DNA of 64,000 bases, taken from the NCBI RefSeq assembly GCF_932526225.1, contig NC_064042.1, forward strand, positions 5,565,001-5,629,000. Direction: 5' to 3'. Made by a program: the position numbers and the translations under genes. Below are positions 1 to 13,217 of this stretch, piece after piece. The DNA comes from Nematostella vectensis. Its lineage: Eukaryota > Cnidaria > Anthozoa > Actiniaria > Edwardsiidae. The notes below the pieces were generated by a model that was not told where the DNA came from, did no database searches, and was given only the letters and a program-made list of their open reading frames with translations. Each line of letters begins with the position of its first letter. The first letter of the stretch is position 1.

Positions 1-890
1 TAGAAGTGTTGTACCGACTGCTGATCTCTCCAATTGAGGATAACCTCACTGGGCCTGAAGTGGTGTTCATTCCGGAAGATTTCACTTTCATGATTCCATT
101 TGGGGCCATGAAAGACCCCGATGGGAGATTCTTGGCTGAGCGAAAACGCATCCGGACTGGCCCATCGCTGTCCACCCTCAAGCTGCTGAGGGAGTGTCCT
201 GAACACAAACACAGCAAGCAGAGTGTGCTGGTTGTCGCCAACCCGAGATCTAATGTGAACGTTGAGTGGCCCGATGAGTTCGGACAACTTAAGGTCAAGC
301 CATTCAGTGATACATTTGCAGGTCTCCCTAAGGCAAGTGAAGAAGCAAAAATGATCCGCGATCTTCTGCCCGATGTGACTTGTCTGATGGAAGAGCGAGC
401 AACAAAGAATGCGATCCTTGCCAAGCTCAAGGAGGGTGTCGGGATAGTCCATATCGCATCGCATGGCAACGCAAGGACAGGGAAAATCCTAGTAGCCCCT
501 GGACCACGCCCACATGACGAAATCGCCCCCTCCAAAGACTTCCTTCTGACAATGGAGGAGGTCTACTCGTGTCAAATCAACGCGCGTCTTGTTGTGCTGT
601 GCTGCTGCCATAGCGGTACAGGCGAGATCAGAGCCGAGGGTGTAATGGGATTCACCCGAGCGTTCCTCGCTGCAGGAGCGCGCTCTGTTCTTGCCACACT
701 ATGGCAGATCAGCGATGAGGCTACGCTTTACTTCATGAAGCGTTTTTATGGCCATCTGGTCAGCGGACTGACTGCTAGTGCCAGTCTCCAACAGACTATC
801 CGCGACACAATCGCCGACAAAGACAAATACAGCCACCCGTACTACTGGGGCGCATTTATCTTAGTCGGCGACGATGTTACTCTCACGTGA
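1..890 (+). CDS. TTC28-like TPR-CHAT protein, copy 1 (3' part, cut by window edge)
   Basis: Only the C-terminal CHAT domain is in the window; the frame is open through base 1 and copies 2 and 3 show that the real gene starts about 3.7 kb further left. CHAT domains are caspase-like peptidase folds. The visible dyad candidates are the His of HIASHG (codon 462-464) and the third Cys of LCCCHSG (codon 606-608), followed by the family hallmark of a Gly/Glu-rich turn, RAFLAAGARSV and TLW. It differs from copy 2 at only a handful of residues. The stop TGA at 888-890 lies inside the first unit of a 75-bp minisatellite. The first apparent start (GTG at 6) is an artefact of the window edge. Function as a protease is inferred from the family; the substrate is unknown. 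Confidence 0.85.
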   Translation, partial: EVLYRLLISPIEDNLTGPEVVFIPEDFTFMIPFGAMKDPDGRFLAERKRIRTGPSLSTLKLLRECPEHKHSKQSVLVVANPRSNVNVEWPDEFGQLKVKPFSDTFAGLPKASEEAKMIRDLLPDVTCLMEERATKNAILAKLKEGVGIVHIASHGNARTGKILVAPGPRPHDEIAPSKDFLLTMEEVYSCQINARLVVLCCCHSGTGEIRAEGVMGFTRAFLAAGARSVLATLWQISDEATLYFMKRFYGHLVSGLTASASLQQTIRDTIADKDKYSHPYYWGAFILVGDDVTLT

Positions 891-1110
891 TGTTGTGAAT
901 AATGAGGGCTTGAATGAAGCTCAACATATCATAGTGTATAAATGGACGATGTTACTCTCACGTGATGTTGTGAATAATGAGGGCTTAAATGAAGCTCAAC
1001 ATATCATAGTGTATAAATGGACGATGTTACTCTCACGTGAAGTTGTGAATAATGAGGGCTTAAATGAAGCTCAACATATCATAGTGTAAAAATGGACGAT
1101 GTTACTCTAT
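871..1110 (+). repeat. 75-bp minisatellite over the stop codon, copy 1
   Basis: Three full units and a partial one, with the ACGATGTTACTCTC anchor at 871, 946, 1021 and 1096. The first anchor is the last coding stretch (residues DDVTLT) of the TPR-CHAT gene, so the repeat began as a duplication of the gene's 3' end plus about 55 bp of 3' flank. As 75 is a multiple of three, the units stay open in one frame, which creates a spurious 71-residue ORF at 874-1089. Confidence 0.9.
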
Positions 1111-4100
1111 TAAAAAGTTGTAAATAATGTGTGCTTAATTTCAGTTCAACACATCTTTCTGTATGAGGTTAAATAAGGTAAATTATTGTATTGGTGTAGC
1201 TCCGTGCTACCTCTCTGTTTGAAAGAGCGATTTATTTGTAATGTTGTTATCAATAGAGACAAGCTCTATTGCTTCGCTAGATATCATGGGATGCTTGTAG
1301 CGAGAAATATCTAGAAACAGAAGTGTATATATTTGTAAAATTGAGATTTGTAATTTAAAGCACATTAAGAATACATGTTTTTTGTCACGCGGGAAAATAT
1401 CGCAGGGTGTCGGGGCTACGCTACTACTTGCTACGCGGAAAATTATTGCTTGGAGTCGGGATGCGCTAGTACTACCCAAGCGGAAAATTAATACTAGGGG
1501 ATGGGTTTCCGCTATTTTTATAACTTTAGCATTTTTGTCAATTTACCGCCAACTTATGCCGGGGGTTAATGATGCGTTTTGTTTAGTTATGAGTCAACGG
1601 GAATTGGCCCCTCCCCAATTGTAGGCGGGTCCATATTGTTTTCAAGATATTCGTGAATCGTAAATCGAGCACCTATGCCCGTTCCGTATTCATCAACCAC
1701 AGGTAGAAAGTTGGTTTTGACTTCGGGAGCAGGTAACTCTAGGTATCGTCAAGGTCTAGTGAAATTCTGGTATAGCCAGAATTGGTATTAAGGAAGCAAG
1801 TGCAAAAATGATTGGGATGTTGTCAATCATTGTGGTCACGCATGAAGATTGTCATGCGCACTTGTTCGGCAAGCATGAAGTGCGTTACCTCCGAAGTCAA
1901 CAATAATCGTATAATCATTATGTATGGCATGGGATTATGCATGGCATGGCATGCCTTCGGTGGAATGTCTTCCTTCGAACACCCATTGGCCGAGAACCTT
2001 TATCCATACGAAACTAAACATTTTTCGGGGTGTCGGTGAAGGTCTCTTTTTGGGCTTGCCGTCATTAGAAAGCATACAAAAGGGATGCGGTACGATACCC
2101 CATCTTCATGTTGAAATTACTCCCCCTTCCCCCCCTTGGGCTGTCTTTTTCCATTATTTTCATTATATCTTTTCATTCCAAAATGGTTACGAATGTAAAA
2201 TAATAATGATGGGTCACCCACCCCCCCTTGGCAAAAAGCTAGATCCGCCCCTGGTTATCAACTTAAAATATCAAGTCATTTTTTAATGACTTTAAAAAAT
2301 TTTAAATGACTTTAAAAAGCGCGAGAAAGCAACCATTTCCGTAGATTAGAGAGCATACAAAAGTGATGCGGTACGATACCCCATCTTCATCTTAAAATTA
2401 CTTTGGTAAAGTAACGTTTGTAACAGCGACCAAGTAAACCCGGTACCGTCCCCACATCTCTCTGTTGTTTGTTACAGTTTACTTGTTAGTGGCTGTGTTA
2501 TCTCTCAGCATCTAATTTGCAAAGTTGCTTTGGTGAAGTTTAATATTAAGTCACTTACGAATCTACGGGAAGGGGGGGGGGTGTTAGGGGACTACCCTCC
2601 CCCCTTAGACTGTCTTTTTTCATTGCTTTCATTGTATCTTATCATTCCAAAATGGTTACGAAGGTAAAATAATGACGGAAATTTTTGGGCAACCCCCACC
2701 CCCTGGCAAAAAGCTAGATCCGCCCCTGGTTATCAACCTAAAATATCAAGTCATTTAAAGCGCGAAAAAGCATCCATTTCCGTAGATTGGGAAATCGGGA
2801 AAAAGCGAAACCTTGGGAAACGTCCCTAAGACGCTGAATAACAAAACAAATACTCTAGGTACGGATAAACTCAAGACAACTCACTACAACTAGGTACCAA
2901 AAACTCACTGAGGGAAAGTTCATTTATTTTAGGGGGTTGGGGGCGTGAGAAGTTCGATAAAAGTAAGGTTTAAAATTAATTGCCTCCCCCCTTCAGGAGG
3001 AACAACATTTTCCAAGATGCGACTAAATCCAGATTGTCAACCTGATAAAGGTTGATGCTATAGATAATACACAAACAAAATGGCTTGTCGATCTTCTCCA
3101 TGCACGAAAACCGCAGCACAACAGATATGAGCGAGGATGTTAATGACGACGATGAGCGCTTGTAGCATTAAAACACTTTGTTGATATTTTCAAGCATTTT
3201 ATAAAGATTATCTAGCGGAAACCATGAAAAAATTGTATAGAGTTTATATGCAGGTTTGCATTGCATACATAAAGCGTGGCTTAATACATATCCTGGACTC
3301 ATGGATTGTGGATGCCAAATATTAAACTGCCCCGAAACCGAGACTTGTTGAACCAAAAAGTCTGATTTGAAACTTGGGCAAATTATATAGAAAGGACAAC
3401 ACCCAAGGAATCAGTGCCCCCCCTTTTCAAAATCAATAAATTTTTCGAAGCCCTCCCCCCTTTAGACTTTGAAATTTCTCAAGCCCCCCCCCCCCTCCCT
3501 CCCCACGGTATCCCCACGGTATCCCCACGGACCCCCCTTCGGGATAATAAATGAACTTTCCCTAAGTACCATAAACTCACTACAGCTCGACATCGTTTTT
3601 GGGTATCATTTTTATCGCATTGAAAGTTATTCATGATAGGAGGGCTCTGGGAAGGAGGGCTCTGGGAAGGAGGGCTCTGATTTTGTTGTTGTTGAAAATA
3701 TGCGGCCCTCCCTTTAGACACACGAAAAACAAATATAGTACCCCCCCCCCAGCCATAGGATAAAAAATGGCTCTCCCCTCATACAAACAACCCTAACACA
3801 AATGTGTGTGTACGCTCGTGTGAACATGAAATTCATGGAAAGTGCACTTGTTAACGTCATTTGTACGGACCCTCCAAGTACGGCAAATCCGCCCTGACCT
3901 AGTCCTTTTAGGCGTGTTTCCTGTCTGTCACCCTTATATCAGTCACTCTCCGAATTATCAAGTCCTCCATCACTATCTGACCTATAACATCGCTACGTTT
4001 CCTCCTCTGAATCTCCACTTTCTGGCCCTAGCGTTCGCTACAGTCCTCCGTGCAAAGGTGATGGCATCGACTTGATCTCCCTCCAACATCCTCTTCTAGC

Positions 4101-7100
4101 AGTTGAGTGTCTCCTTCTCTATGTATAGACTAAGGGGCCGACATCTTTAGCTCCTTGGGCTTTCCATCTCTATATGGGTGTCATGCTTTTTCAAACTTTT
4201 TTTGTCGCCCAGCCTCCTCCTTGGCTTCCTCTTTCTTTTCTTCAACACATACAAGCGGATTGGCTGAAGGGGGGTGCGCAGTCATAGGTATCATATGGAA
4301 AAAGCGTAGTATTTGAAGATTATTTAATTAGAAATGACCCACGTATAGGCCGCAAGGGGGTGGGGGGGGGGGGGGGTGAGAGCACCCTGCGGACCCCCCT
4401 GTCTACGCGCCTGTCATGGGCCTTTAGAAGGAAAAAAAGTCACCTGACTCTCGGCCATTTAAGTGACTCATCAAAGTCAACGGAGGAAATTGGACCATAT
4501 TGTAATAAATCCTACTCCATGTCCCTTCTATAGCATTTATCTGACGATGACTTTTAGAATGATGCTAAGAAATTATACATGTTAATTGCACAACGGCCAA
4601 TTAATGGTTGACTCGTAAAGTGACACAACTATAGGAGACAGTACTGTGCCGATTAATGAGTTCCATGCTGAGGTTTATGTGATGGAGCAAAGAACTATTC
4701 CACACGAAATATTTGTTGAAAAAAATAGAACCCTTCCCCTAGAGATGTGAAAAAAATAGGACCCTCCCCCTAGAGATGTTAAAAAAATAGAACCCGTCCT
4801 TTAGCCATGCGAAAAAAATAAGATCCTCCCCCCAAAAAAATCAGAGCCCCCCTCCCCCCCTCCCCTCGCTAAATACTAAAGTAGCGAAAATCCCTGCCGA
4901 TGTCAAGTGACAAAAAACATGCGCAACGTAAATAATCGAATAAACGACCGGGGCGTCGATGGTCCGAGGGGGGCGTTCAATAGGTAGGAGGCGTTTATTA
5001 GAGAGGGGCGTACTTTACAAACTATGAAAATATAACAAACCCAAGTGCATTGGGGCTCTAGTCCCAGTCATCAGGATCACGTTAAATTATAACCTTCGTA
5101 GCAAGCGTTTCTTCACATTTAGCAAGTGTCACCCAGAAGAAACCAAGCTCAGATTAAGCAAAAGGGCAATTGAATTTGAATTTATATCACCGGAATTCCT
5201 ATGCCGTTTGTTTTTAGGCTGGGAGGGAGGGTAGGGAGGGGAGGCGTTTGTTAGAGAGGGGCGTTCAATACAAATTTGTAAACCTAGGGGAGGGGGGGCG
5301 TTAATTAGATAGGAGGCGTTCTTATGATAGGGGGCATTTATTAGATAATTCACGGTATCCTTATCTCCAGGCCCCCCCTTCCCCACCAGCTTAGAAAGAA
5401 CCCACAACTCTACCTCCCCCTTCCTGCCCCCAGGACCACTGGTACGTCTGTCTATTCGCGATAACAGATAAAACACACACATTGAGTTGCAGTAAAAGCC
5501 GAGGAATTGTGTTGTTTTTATAGATTCTCGTAACAAGCACAGTGGAATTTAAAGGGGTTTTTTTACAGAAGAATAAATAAATCAATTAAACGTTTTTCTT
5601 CTTCATCATGAACATATTATTAAACAAAGGCTTGTACATCTTGTACATCCTAAATACACTGATTGAAACTGCTTCATTTTAACCTATGTGCATAATGATA
5701 AATTCTATTGGCCTTCTGTCAAATGATACAAAGTAATCACTTGTATACCGTCTGTTCGATAACACCCAAGGCCACCAAGACTGTGTCTTCGAAGATGTGA
5801 GCCGCCATATATCCGAGATATAGGAAGAAAAAAAAGGGTATTAGTATATAATCAAATATATATACGAATTGACTGTTGAATGGCAGAAAAATTGGGATAG
5901 CTATTTAAAATGATGATGTTGGAAGAAGTAACACTTGTCAGATTCACCAAAGAGGGAAACGAGTTGACGGGCTGTTTATCGATTTTGCTCGAAAAAAATC
6001 CCGATGGTTTCCCCTTCTTTCTGTCCCTTTTTGGAGGATATCAATGCAGTTTTTATTTTCACATAGAATATGAATCCTTATCGTGTCGTAGCATAAGGTA
6101 CAAATAACGCAGTATTACAGAGGAAAATGAAGCTCCACACACATCTCTTTTATTGATTTCTTTCAAGATGACAGGGCTTCCTGTGTTGAGGAAAGGTGAC
6201 TGGGACGAGTAAATTTCGCTCTTCTTTCCCACAGGATTCCCAAAAAGGAAATAAAGATGTTTGCGGAGGCGGCTACGAAAAATGCTGTGTCTAGTAATAA
6301 AGTGTTGTTGTAACACCAAGGAAGCATCTTTTGGATTGTTGTCGAATACACAAGTTGTTCCAGCAATGTTGCACCGATGTTGTCCCGTGTAAACACCGCC
6401 AACATTGCTGAAAAACACACACAACATTACTGAGCACAGCAATGCTGTGCTTAATGTGCACCATGTTGGGTAATGTTGCGAAGATCGACAACATTTCCAT
6501 CTTGCTCTGCAATGGGTGTAGTTAACAACAAACACACAAACAGTCTTCATAAAGTATTGTTTGAATTCAGCGACTGTTTTTTGTTGAAGGTTATTTTTGT
6601 TATGATAAACAAATATAACTCCTCAACTTTGATCACGAAAATTATATCGACTAGCTGCAAGATACCAAATAAAAAGTTTAACCTTGATCAGTAACTATTA
6701 CATAGTTATTGTGATTTAGGATAACGAGTCTCTCATGAAGCAAAGGTAAAAGATTCTCACGAGAAATTACGATCAAAACCAAAGCCGTCAATACTTGGCT
6801 GTTCCGCTACCACACTTACCTTTGCTCGATGGATGCGTTGTTGGATCGAAGGTTGATGCATCTACAAATCATCAATAAATAAGCAACGTTACGAAAAAGA
6901 GAAAGTGGTCTCAGTTAGATGGGTGGGGCATCGTCAGGTGCACATCTAACAGCCGGGGGGGTGAGTCCCTTTGCTGAGGGGGAGGGGGTGGAGGGGATTT
7001 GGCAAGCACCTTGCGTACTTCCCCCTTTTAGTACGCTAATGCTAACAGAATACTTTATGAAAAGGAGGAGGTCAGGCTCAAGGCTATGAGAGATTTGTAC

Positions 7101-7982
7101 TTGTTTTCTGTACTTGGTTGACTTGGAATTGCATTTCTACTATAGCACAGAACTATTTAGGCAAGACGGGGGCGTTGACTTACATCAATTGCAATCTCGG
7201 CTAGATGGGTGGGGCACCGTCAGTTGCATCCCAAACAGTCAAGGAGGGGGGGGGGGTGTCCGAGCCTGTGTTAACTGGGGTGTTGGCAGTAGGTAGGATT
7301 GTGAAGTACAGCCGCCAGGATTTGATAAGAGGGAGGGGGTTGGTTTGGCCAGCACCTTGCGTACCCCCACCCTCCCCCCTTTTAGTACGCTAATGTTAAC
7401 AGAATACTTTATGAATAAGGTGGAGGTCAGGCTCAAGAATATGACAGATTTGTACTTGCCTTCTGTACTTGGTTGACCATAGCACAAAATTTGGTTGACC
7501 ATAGCACAGAATTATTTAGGCAAGTAATTAGGCAAGACGGGGGCGTTGAATTACAACAATTGCACAGGTTACTTTCATGACTAGATAGAGTGCAACACCG
7601 ACCTGTTGTAGGTTGACTGGGAATTGCGTCACCGACATTGCATAGACTTCCGCGGCAACACCCAGCAGAGCAGGATGCTAGGAACCCCCCTGCCAGTCTC
7701 TCGGCCATGATACACAGTGTTCTTTCTTCTTCACAAATAGTGGAATGAGCGCATCGCTTGAGAGTGATTATCTCTCCTGGTCTTTGCCTTGTGGACACTC
7801 TACATGTGGAGAGACACAAGAAACAATCTTTTACCCGCCATGTTACACGCGCGCGTACTTGAAGTATATTTTTCGCGTCCAAAGTAAACGTCCCGGATAA
7901 TCGCGAGCTAGTCAGATATAGACGGCCTACAAGCATTTAGTCATAGTGAAGCCAAATCAAGTGAAGAGATAGGAGCAACGGT
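1108..7982. repeat. Spacer unit A, copy 1 (segmental duplication)
   Basis: Non-coding sequence that recurs in the same order at 25708-31040 and 47062-51830 with high identity, broken by indels. It holds a roughly 300-400 bp internal tandem duplication seen only here (about 2054-2340 and 2350-2765, both with the CCCCATCTTCAT and GGCAAAAAGCTAGATCCG markers), C- and G-rich tracts, a GGGCGTT-ATTAGA type low-complexity patch at about 4965-5340, and a stem-forming AGCAATGTTG/CAACATTGCT pair at 6362-6371 and 6400-6409. The many short ORFs here are not conserved as proteins between copies and I do not support any as a gene. Confidence 0.8.
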
Positions 7983-8075
7983 TTAACCCTATTCAGACCG
8001 GAGGGGTGGGAGGGGGGGGGGGGGGGGGCTTTTGAGACCCCCAGCACCTTTGATCTGTAATAATTTCTGAACTAC

Positions 8076-8185
8076 AATACAATACAATACAATACAATAC
8101 AATACAATACAATACAATACAATACAATACAATACAATACAATACAATACAATACAATACAATACAATACAATACAATACAATAC
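8076..8185. repeat. (AATAC)22 microsatellite
   Basis: An uninterrupted run of 22 AATAC units. It appears to be one half of a LINE 3' tail whose other half is at 13226-13365, separated by the inserted Crypton-bearing segment. Spurious ORFs encoding YCIVL repeats come from this run. Confidence 0.95.
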
Positions 8186-8754
8186 TACTGTTTCTACTTC
8201 CAAATTTTTGTCCCGCGAAATTGTATTACGTCTTTTCGCAATATTTCCCACGAATAGAGTAATCCAGCTCACACAATCAGTCATCAGTGACGTATCTATC
8301 TCTTTTAAAGTATGCTGAAAGTTCTCTGAATGCGCATCAAAAAAAGTGGTATTTTTTTGCAATTTCCCGACTCTCACGGGACAAATTCCAAAAGGTGGTC
8401 TAAAACTTCATTTTTTTATCGAATTTCCCGATACTTTCAAGGAGAAATCAGTTCATCCCTAAACAACTTTACACTCAATACTGCCAGTAAAACAAGCCGC
8501 TATCTAGTGCGGGACACTGACATTGGTGTTTTCGAGAGAATAGTCATGTTCACCAACAAGTCCGGGACAAGATCTGGTGCACTTACACGAAAAAAAAATA
8601 TGTACAAAACGTTCTAAAGCGAAAAAATGCTCTAAAATGGTCTGTATTACTGATTCGTGTCATATGAGTAGAGTCTCCCGCTATTGTTGGTGACTCCTAA
8701 CTCTGTGGTTACTTTACTAAAAGAAGATCAACGCATTTATCGAACTTTTTTGGT

Positions 8755-9650
8755 TACGGCCCTTGAAACCCAGAAGAGTGGGAAGTGTCCCTGTAGATTA
8801 TATGACTCTAGAAATGATAGAAAACGTCGTTGCAAATAGGACCAAACAAGAGGAGTGGTGTGTTATACTAAGTACTTCGGAGTGTCGGTCCATATTTTTA
8901 AAGATATGCAATTTTATCATTTTTTTTACGCTTCAAATATATTCGATGCGGGACACTTCCCAGAAAATTATAGAAGATTTATTTCAAAATTTATTAAGGA
9001 AAAAGGGCCATACACGATAAATGTTAGTTGTAATAATGGTTGTAAACTGTTTTACGGATTTTTTTCCGTTCCTTGGTTTTGTTGTCCTAGAGGGGGTGTA
9101 GGTGGGGGGAAAAGGGAGTGGTTACTATAGCAACCCGAAATAACTACTTCATGTCGCTTTTTTTAGTCAAAAGAACGGCAAAATTAATGAAAAGCAAGAT
9201 CAGAAAGCTTGGACGAGATTTACAAAATTCTCAAACCTCTAGCTTTTTTTAAGTGTTTTTAATAAAAAAACGCCTAAACAAATAGAAAATGCTGTAAATA
9301 GGAATACATTTCTTATTCACTACATGGAGCAAGATAATGAAACTATTGCTGATCATGCCTATTTATACCTACATCCTTTCGGGAGAGTATAAACCTGTAT
9401 AATGAACATTTTTGTTACGGCCCTTGAATATCTGCAATTCGGGAAATGTCCCGCTAAACTTCGTGATGCTATAGATGATGGAAAATATCGTAGCAAATGG
9501 AGTATAACCAAACGAACGATGTGTTACAGTTAGATCTGCTGATAGCATGTCTTTTAGGGGAAAATGTTATAGTTTTATCCATTTGTAGGTGCTTTTTGTA
9601 TGTTCAGCACGGGACACTTCCCACACAATTGTTGAGTGTTGTATTGAAAT
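8755..9650. repeat. Two diverged copies of a ~230-bp block
   Basis: The block starting TTACGGCCCTTGAA at about 8754 and ending with GGGACACTTCCCA plus an A-rich tail near 8965 recurs at 9415-9640 with many substitutions (shared order: TTACGGCCCTTGAA, GGGAARTGTCCC, GATGGAAAA-type, GTGTTA, GGGACACTTCCCA). No convincing ORF. It is probably a subterminal repeat of the inserted segment. Confidence 0.5.
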
Positions 9651-9756
9651 AAATAAATAAGCGGAATCCATCAAATGCAGGACATAAAACAGTTAAAATA
9701 ATGGTTTTGGTTTTTACCACGTTTTTTTAGCTCTCAAACATTTTTTCGATTAAAAG

Positions 9757-9815
9757 GTAGGGTTAGGGTTAAGGCCAGGGTGGTTATAATTAGGGTTAGC
9801 AATAGCGTTAGGTTT
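9757..9815 (+). repeat. Degenerate telomere-like TTAGGG stretch
   Basis: About three in-phase units of TTAGGG (GTAGGGTTAGGGTTAAGG) followed by scattered GGTTAG words to about 9815. Too short for a former chromosome end; recorded as a short interstitial patch. Confidence 0.5.
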
Positions 9816-10252
9816 GGTTTGAGAAAGAGCTAAAAAAGGAAGCGTTGTTACTCAGAACAATTGTTTCGCCTTTTCCACATTTTGAGATATTCACACGTTT
9901 TGACAAAAAAGTAAGAAAAACGTATATTACATGACGCTGGAAGGCTGGATATGATAGAATATCAAAGTCCGTGGAAATAGCATTGAATAAGGGAGCGATG
10001 CATTACCAGCAGCGGATCTAGAGTGAGGTTCCCCTCCTCTCTGGGATGCAAAGGGAAAGTGTTTGGTGCATGCCGCTATCTATCTCTTTTGCTGCGTTGC
10101 TTTCGAAAAAGTGCTGAGAAAATGGAGGAGTCGGAATCCCAAGGAGGGCATAAAACAATAACCTAAACGCCTTAGCTAGGAGTTAGGAAGTTGTGTCTTT
10201 GGTAGTCAGAAAGTCAAGAGTAATGACCCCCTCGTATTCTTTTCTGTAAAAC

Positions 10253-12561
10253 GTGGGGGCTTCCAATACCGTACACGATACTGAGGATGATGAGCTAGTA
10301 GGCCCAATGAGCCACAAGGACGCCGTTCTACTTATAACTTCAGCCCAGGTAAACTCGGGAAAGCCCTCGCAGGAGGAAGCCGACCCCGACTACATTCCTA
10401 GGAAAGACGAAGAAGGAGCGCAGCAACAAGAAAATGAGACCGAGGCAGACGACGAGGAGGAAAAGTTTTGCAGAAAAAACAAAGCCAAGAACTGGTCTAA
10501 GCTTGGGAATAGCAAAGATCGAGTTGAAGCACAACTTTCAGCATTCTGGAAGCATCTACTGAGGCCGGAGGGTGGCATGAAAAAAACCGCTACAATTGCC
10601 GCTGAGGTCACAAGCAAAATTTACCGGCTCATGATCGAACTAAGCAACCAATCGGGAAAACGTGTAGACTTCGAGCTCTTCCGTGATCACTGCTTTATCT
10701 GGGACAATTTTGGTATGACCACAAACCCAGCAAGTATTGCTTCAAGATTTAAGAAGCGCACTGTATATAATTACATCTTAGCACTGGAGGATTTCTTGCA
10801 TTTTATTTTGAATTGCCAAAGCGAAATGATATTGCCTTATGATGTCGAGAAAGACCTCAAAAAGACATTAGCAGCTATGTCAGGCTGGAAAACCTCTCTT
10901 AAGCCGGTATTGAGACAAGAGAGATCCGACAAGCAGGTAGAAAAATATCACAACCAGCTGACACTAAAGGAGGTACAGGACATGAATAACTCTGGCTTAA
11001 AGAAGACAGAAAGTTCCTATCAAACGCTACTACTAAAGGCAGCTACTCTCTTAGAGAACACAATCAAGTAAGGGATTACCAGATTTTTATGGTGGTACAC
11101 TCCAATGCCCAACGTTCTGGTGTCGGGGAGGGGCTGCAAGTCTCTGAGTTTGAGAAGGCGGAGTGGAGAGAAGAACGCTTCGTAGTTCTCGTAAAAAATC
11201 ACAAGACCGGTGCCGATGGTCCAGCACCTGTGGTCCTAACCACAGAGACCCACGACCTAATGAAGAGATATCTGAGGTGTTTCGACCTATCGCGGCGGCG
11301 GAGAACCCTGGGAAGGACGAAGGGCGTTCTTTTTGACAAGGGCAGGGACTTCAATTCAGTCAAGCCGAATTTCCTCAATCTTTGCATATCAGGGGAGAAA
11401 ATATGGTCGAGTTGAGAAGGGACGGCTTTTCCCCACCAAGTTTCGGTAGGTTGCGGCGTCGTCTTTTCGCAATGAGTCTGATGAGAGCCGCACAGACCTT
11501 TATAATCTGATGACGCACAAGATCCAGACCCAAAAGCAATACTATGTTTTGGAGGACAAGATTGAGCGATCTGTAAGTGCTCAGAAGAGTCTCGCAGAGC
11601 GATTCCAATGCTCTAATGAGCCATCAAGCGAACTTTCAGATGCTGCGTCTTCACAGAGCAACCGTCCAACTGGCCGTCCTACCATACTTGACGAACAGCA
11701 AGAGGCTGAGCTTCTAACATTGTTTGAGAGAGAGATCAAGAACAAGCTGGTAATCAACAAGGACCTGGTAGGCGAACGAGTACAGACAAGCAAAACACTG
11801 CAGGGCCTAGACATCAAAAAGGTTAGTAAAATATATTCCTGTTACAGTCTAATCTGTTTTGCTTGTTAATATTCTTTGTCATTTGATTGAAATCCCCCCT
11901 TAATGACAGAGTTTTTCAAATTTATGTATGTTACATATCCCCCGCCCCTGAAAGATATTTATTTGTTTGGTCTTTTTTGACTTTTTTATTCTTCCCTGAT
12001 CTCCAGCAATCACATCAATATAGTTCAAAGAAATAAACCAAGAAAGCACGCTTTCCTTTTACTGACTAGGGGTTTATGTCGCTGTCTACCTTGATATGCA
12101 GAGAAAAAATGACCTACTCATAGTTTACGCCTTCTCATGTTTAGATTTTCAACCGCATTCGCTATCTGTCCTCCCTTGAGCCAAATCCAGAGCTCCCAAC
12201 AGCTTCTTCAGACGAGGACAGAACCGCTAAGTGGGTGGATGACAATTCCTCCGACATAATCCCACCGACAGTGACCTCGCTGCTCAAGGGGAGCTCCATG
12301 GGTACGCGGAAGTATTGGTCAACTGAGGATGAAGCCATTGTGGAGAGAGTGTACTCTCACCTGTTCAAGAGAGGGTCTCGCCTTCCTCGGGTCCATGATA
12401 TAAAGCATGTCATGGACACGTGTAAAGACGAAGACTTTCAAATGTTGATGCTCTCTCTCGGGAGTAACCAGCCAACAATTCAGTACCGGCTCTTGGCAAA
12501 ATGCAAAACTATGCATTTGTCTCTAAACAGGAAGTCTAGAAAGGGTAGGGTGTTAATATAA
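10253..12561 (+). pseudogene. Crypton-type tyrosine recombinase, decayed
   Basis: Three ORF pieces read as one protein. 10253-11071 gives an acidic N-terminus and a helical core-binding-like region. 11089-11415 has the catalytic Arg in NAQRSG (11113-11115) and Lys in NHKTG (11203-11205). 11510-11869 has a box II-like His (11516-11518) followed by tandem Tyr (11540-11545), the presumed nucleophile. A phase-0 intron with GTTAGT donor at 11822 and TTTAG acceptor ending at 12144 joins to an open exon 12145-12561 with a Myb/SANT-like WSTEDE helix region. Breaks: a frameshift near 11066, another near 11400, and an in-frame TAG near 11451. The first codon is GTG, so the true start is upstream or in another exon. 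Known animal Cryptons encode such recombinases; the family call is from motif order only. Confidence 0.65.
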
Positions 12562-12998
12562 ACTACAAATGCTTGTTTCCATACTTTTCCCACAATTCAT
12601 AATTTTGATTACAAGTTTGATCTTTTGATAAGCCCAAATGATACTCTTAAAGGAAAAGTAAACGAGACGTTGTATTATATCATTGTAAATTCGAAGACTG
12701 TGATGATCATAAGATTATATATGTTTTTCCGTTACGTTAGAGAAGTGCCACGTTTAGTGCAATCAAGACCGGTATACTGCAGCAGATAAGTCCATCCCAT
12801 TAGAGTTTGGGGAAAAATGTACAAACTCATACAGATGATACGAGCCTTTTGTAGTTAAATTAACTTATCATTTACTCAATGAAAATTTGTATACAGTAAA
12901 AGGCTTATTATTAAAAAGGAGATATTGTCACCTTTGTTGAACCTCGTAAGCGTCATTGAAGCTCGTAAGCTTCTCTCCTCGATATTCCATGCACAAGG

Positions 12999-13217
12999 GT
13001 CCACTTCCCGGGACACTTCCCAGCTGAAAGGGACATTTCCCGGGACATTTCCCTGATGGGTCAGTTCCCGGGACACTTCCCGGGACAATTCCCGGGACAC
13101 TTCCCACTTTACGGGACAATTCCCGGGACACTTCCCAAAACGGGACACTTCCCGGGACAACTGCCATTTCTAACCGGGAAATGTCCCGGGAAGTGTCCCA
13201 TTTTAGGGACATTTCCC
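12999..13217. repeat. GGGACA-N-TTCCC repeat cluster
   Basis: About a dozen copies of a 12-bp near-palindrome (GGGACACTTCCC with C/A/T at the centre), often abutting as CCCGGGACA, some in inverted orientation near 13182-13217. It lies immediately inside the right end of the inserted segment, where recombinase or transposase binding repeats would be expected. No coding frame is believable here. Confidence 0.85.

Noticed and set aside
874-1089. 71-residue repetitive ORF and its 121-residue counterpart at 25431-25796
   Set aside because: Product of the 75-bp minisatellite downstream of the stop codon.
6059-6550. 163-residue minus-strand ORF with relatives at 30215-30571 and 50535-50987
   Set aside because: The reading frames differ between the copies by frameshifts and changed stops, and the region is a repeat with internal inverted words.
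7433-7936. 167-residue Cys-rich minus-strand ORF
   Set aside because: Only partly open in the duplicate at 15040-15222, broken in copy 3, and without a domain or signal peptide.
8072-8377. ORFs encoding repeated YCIVL or NTIQY residues (also 12928-13393)
   Set aside because: They are translations of the (AATAC)n microsatellites and have no independent support.
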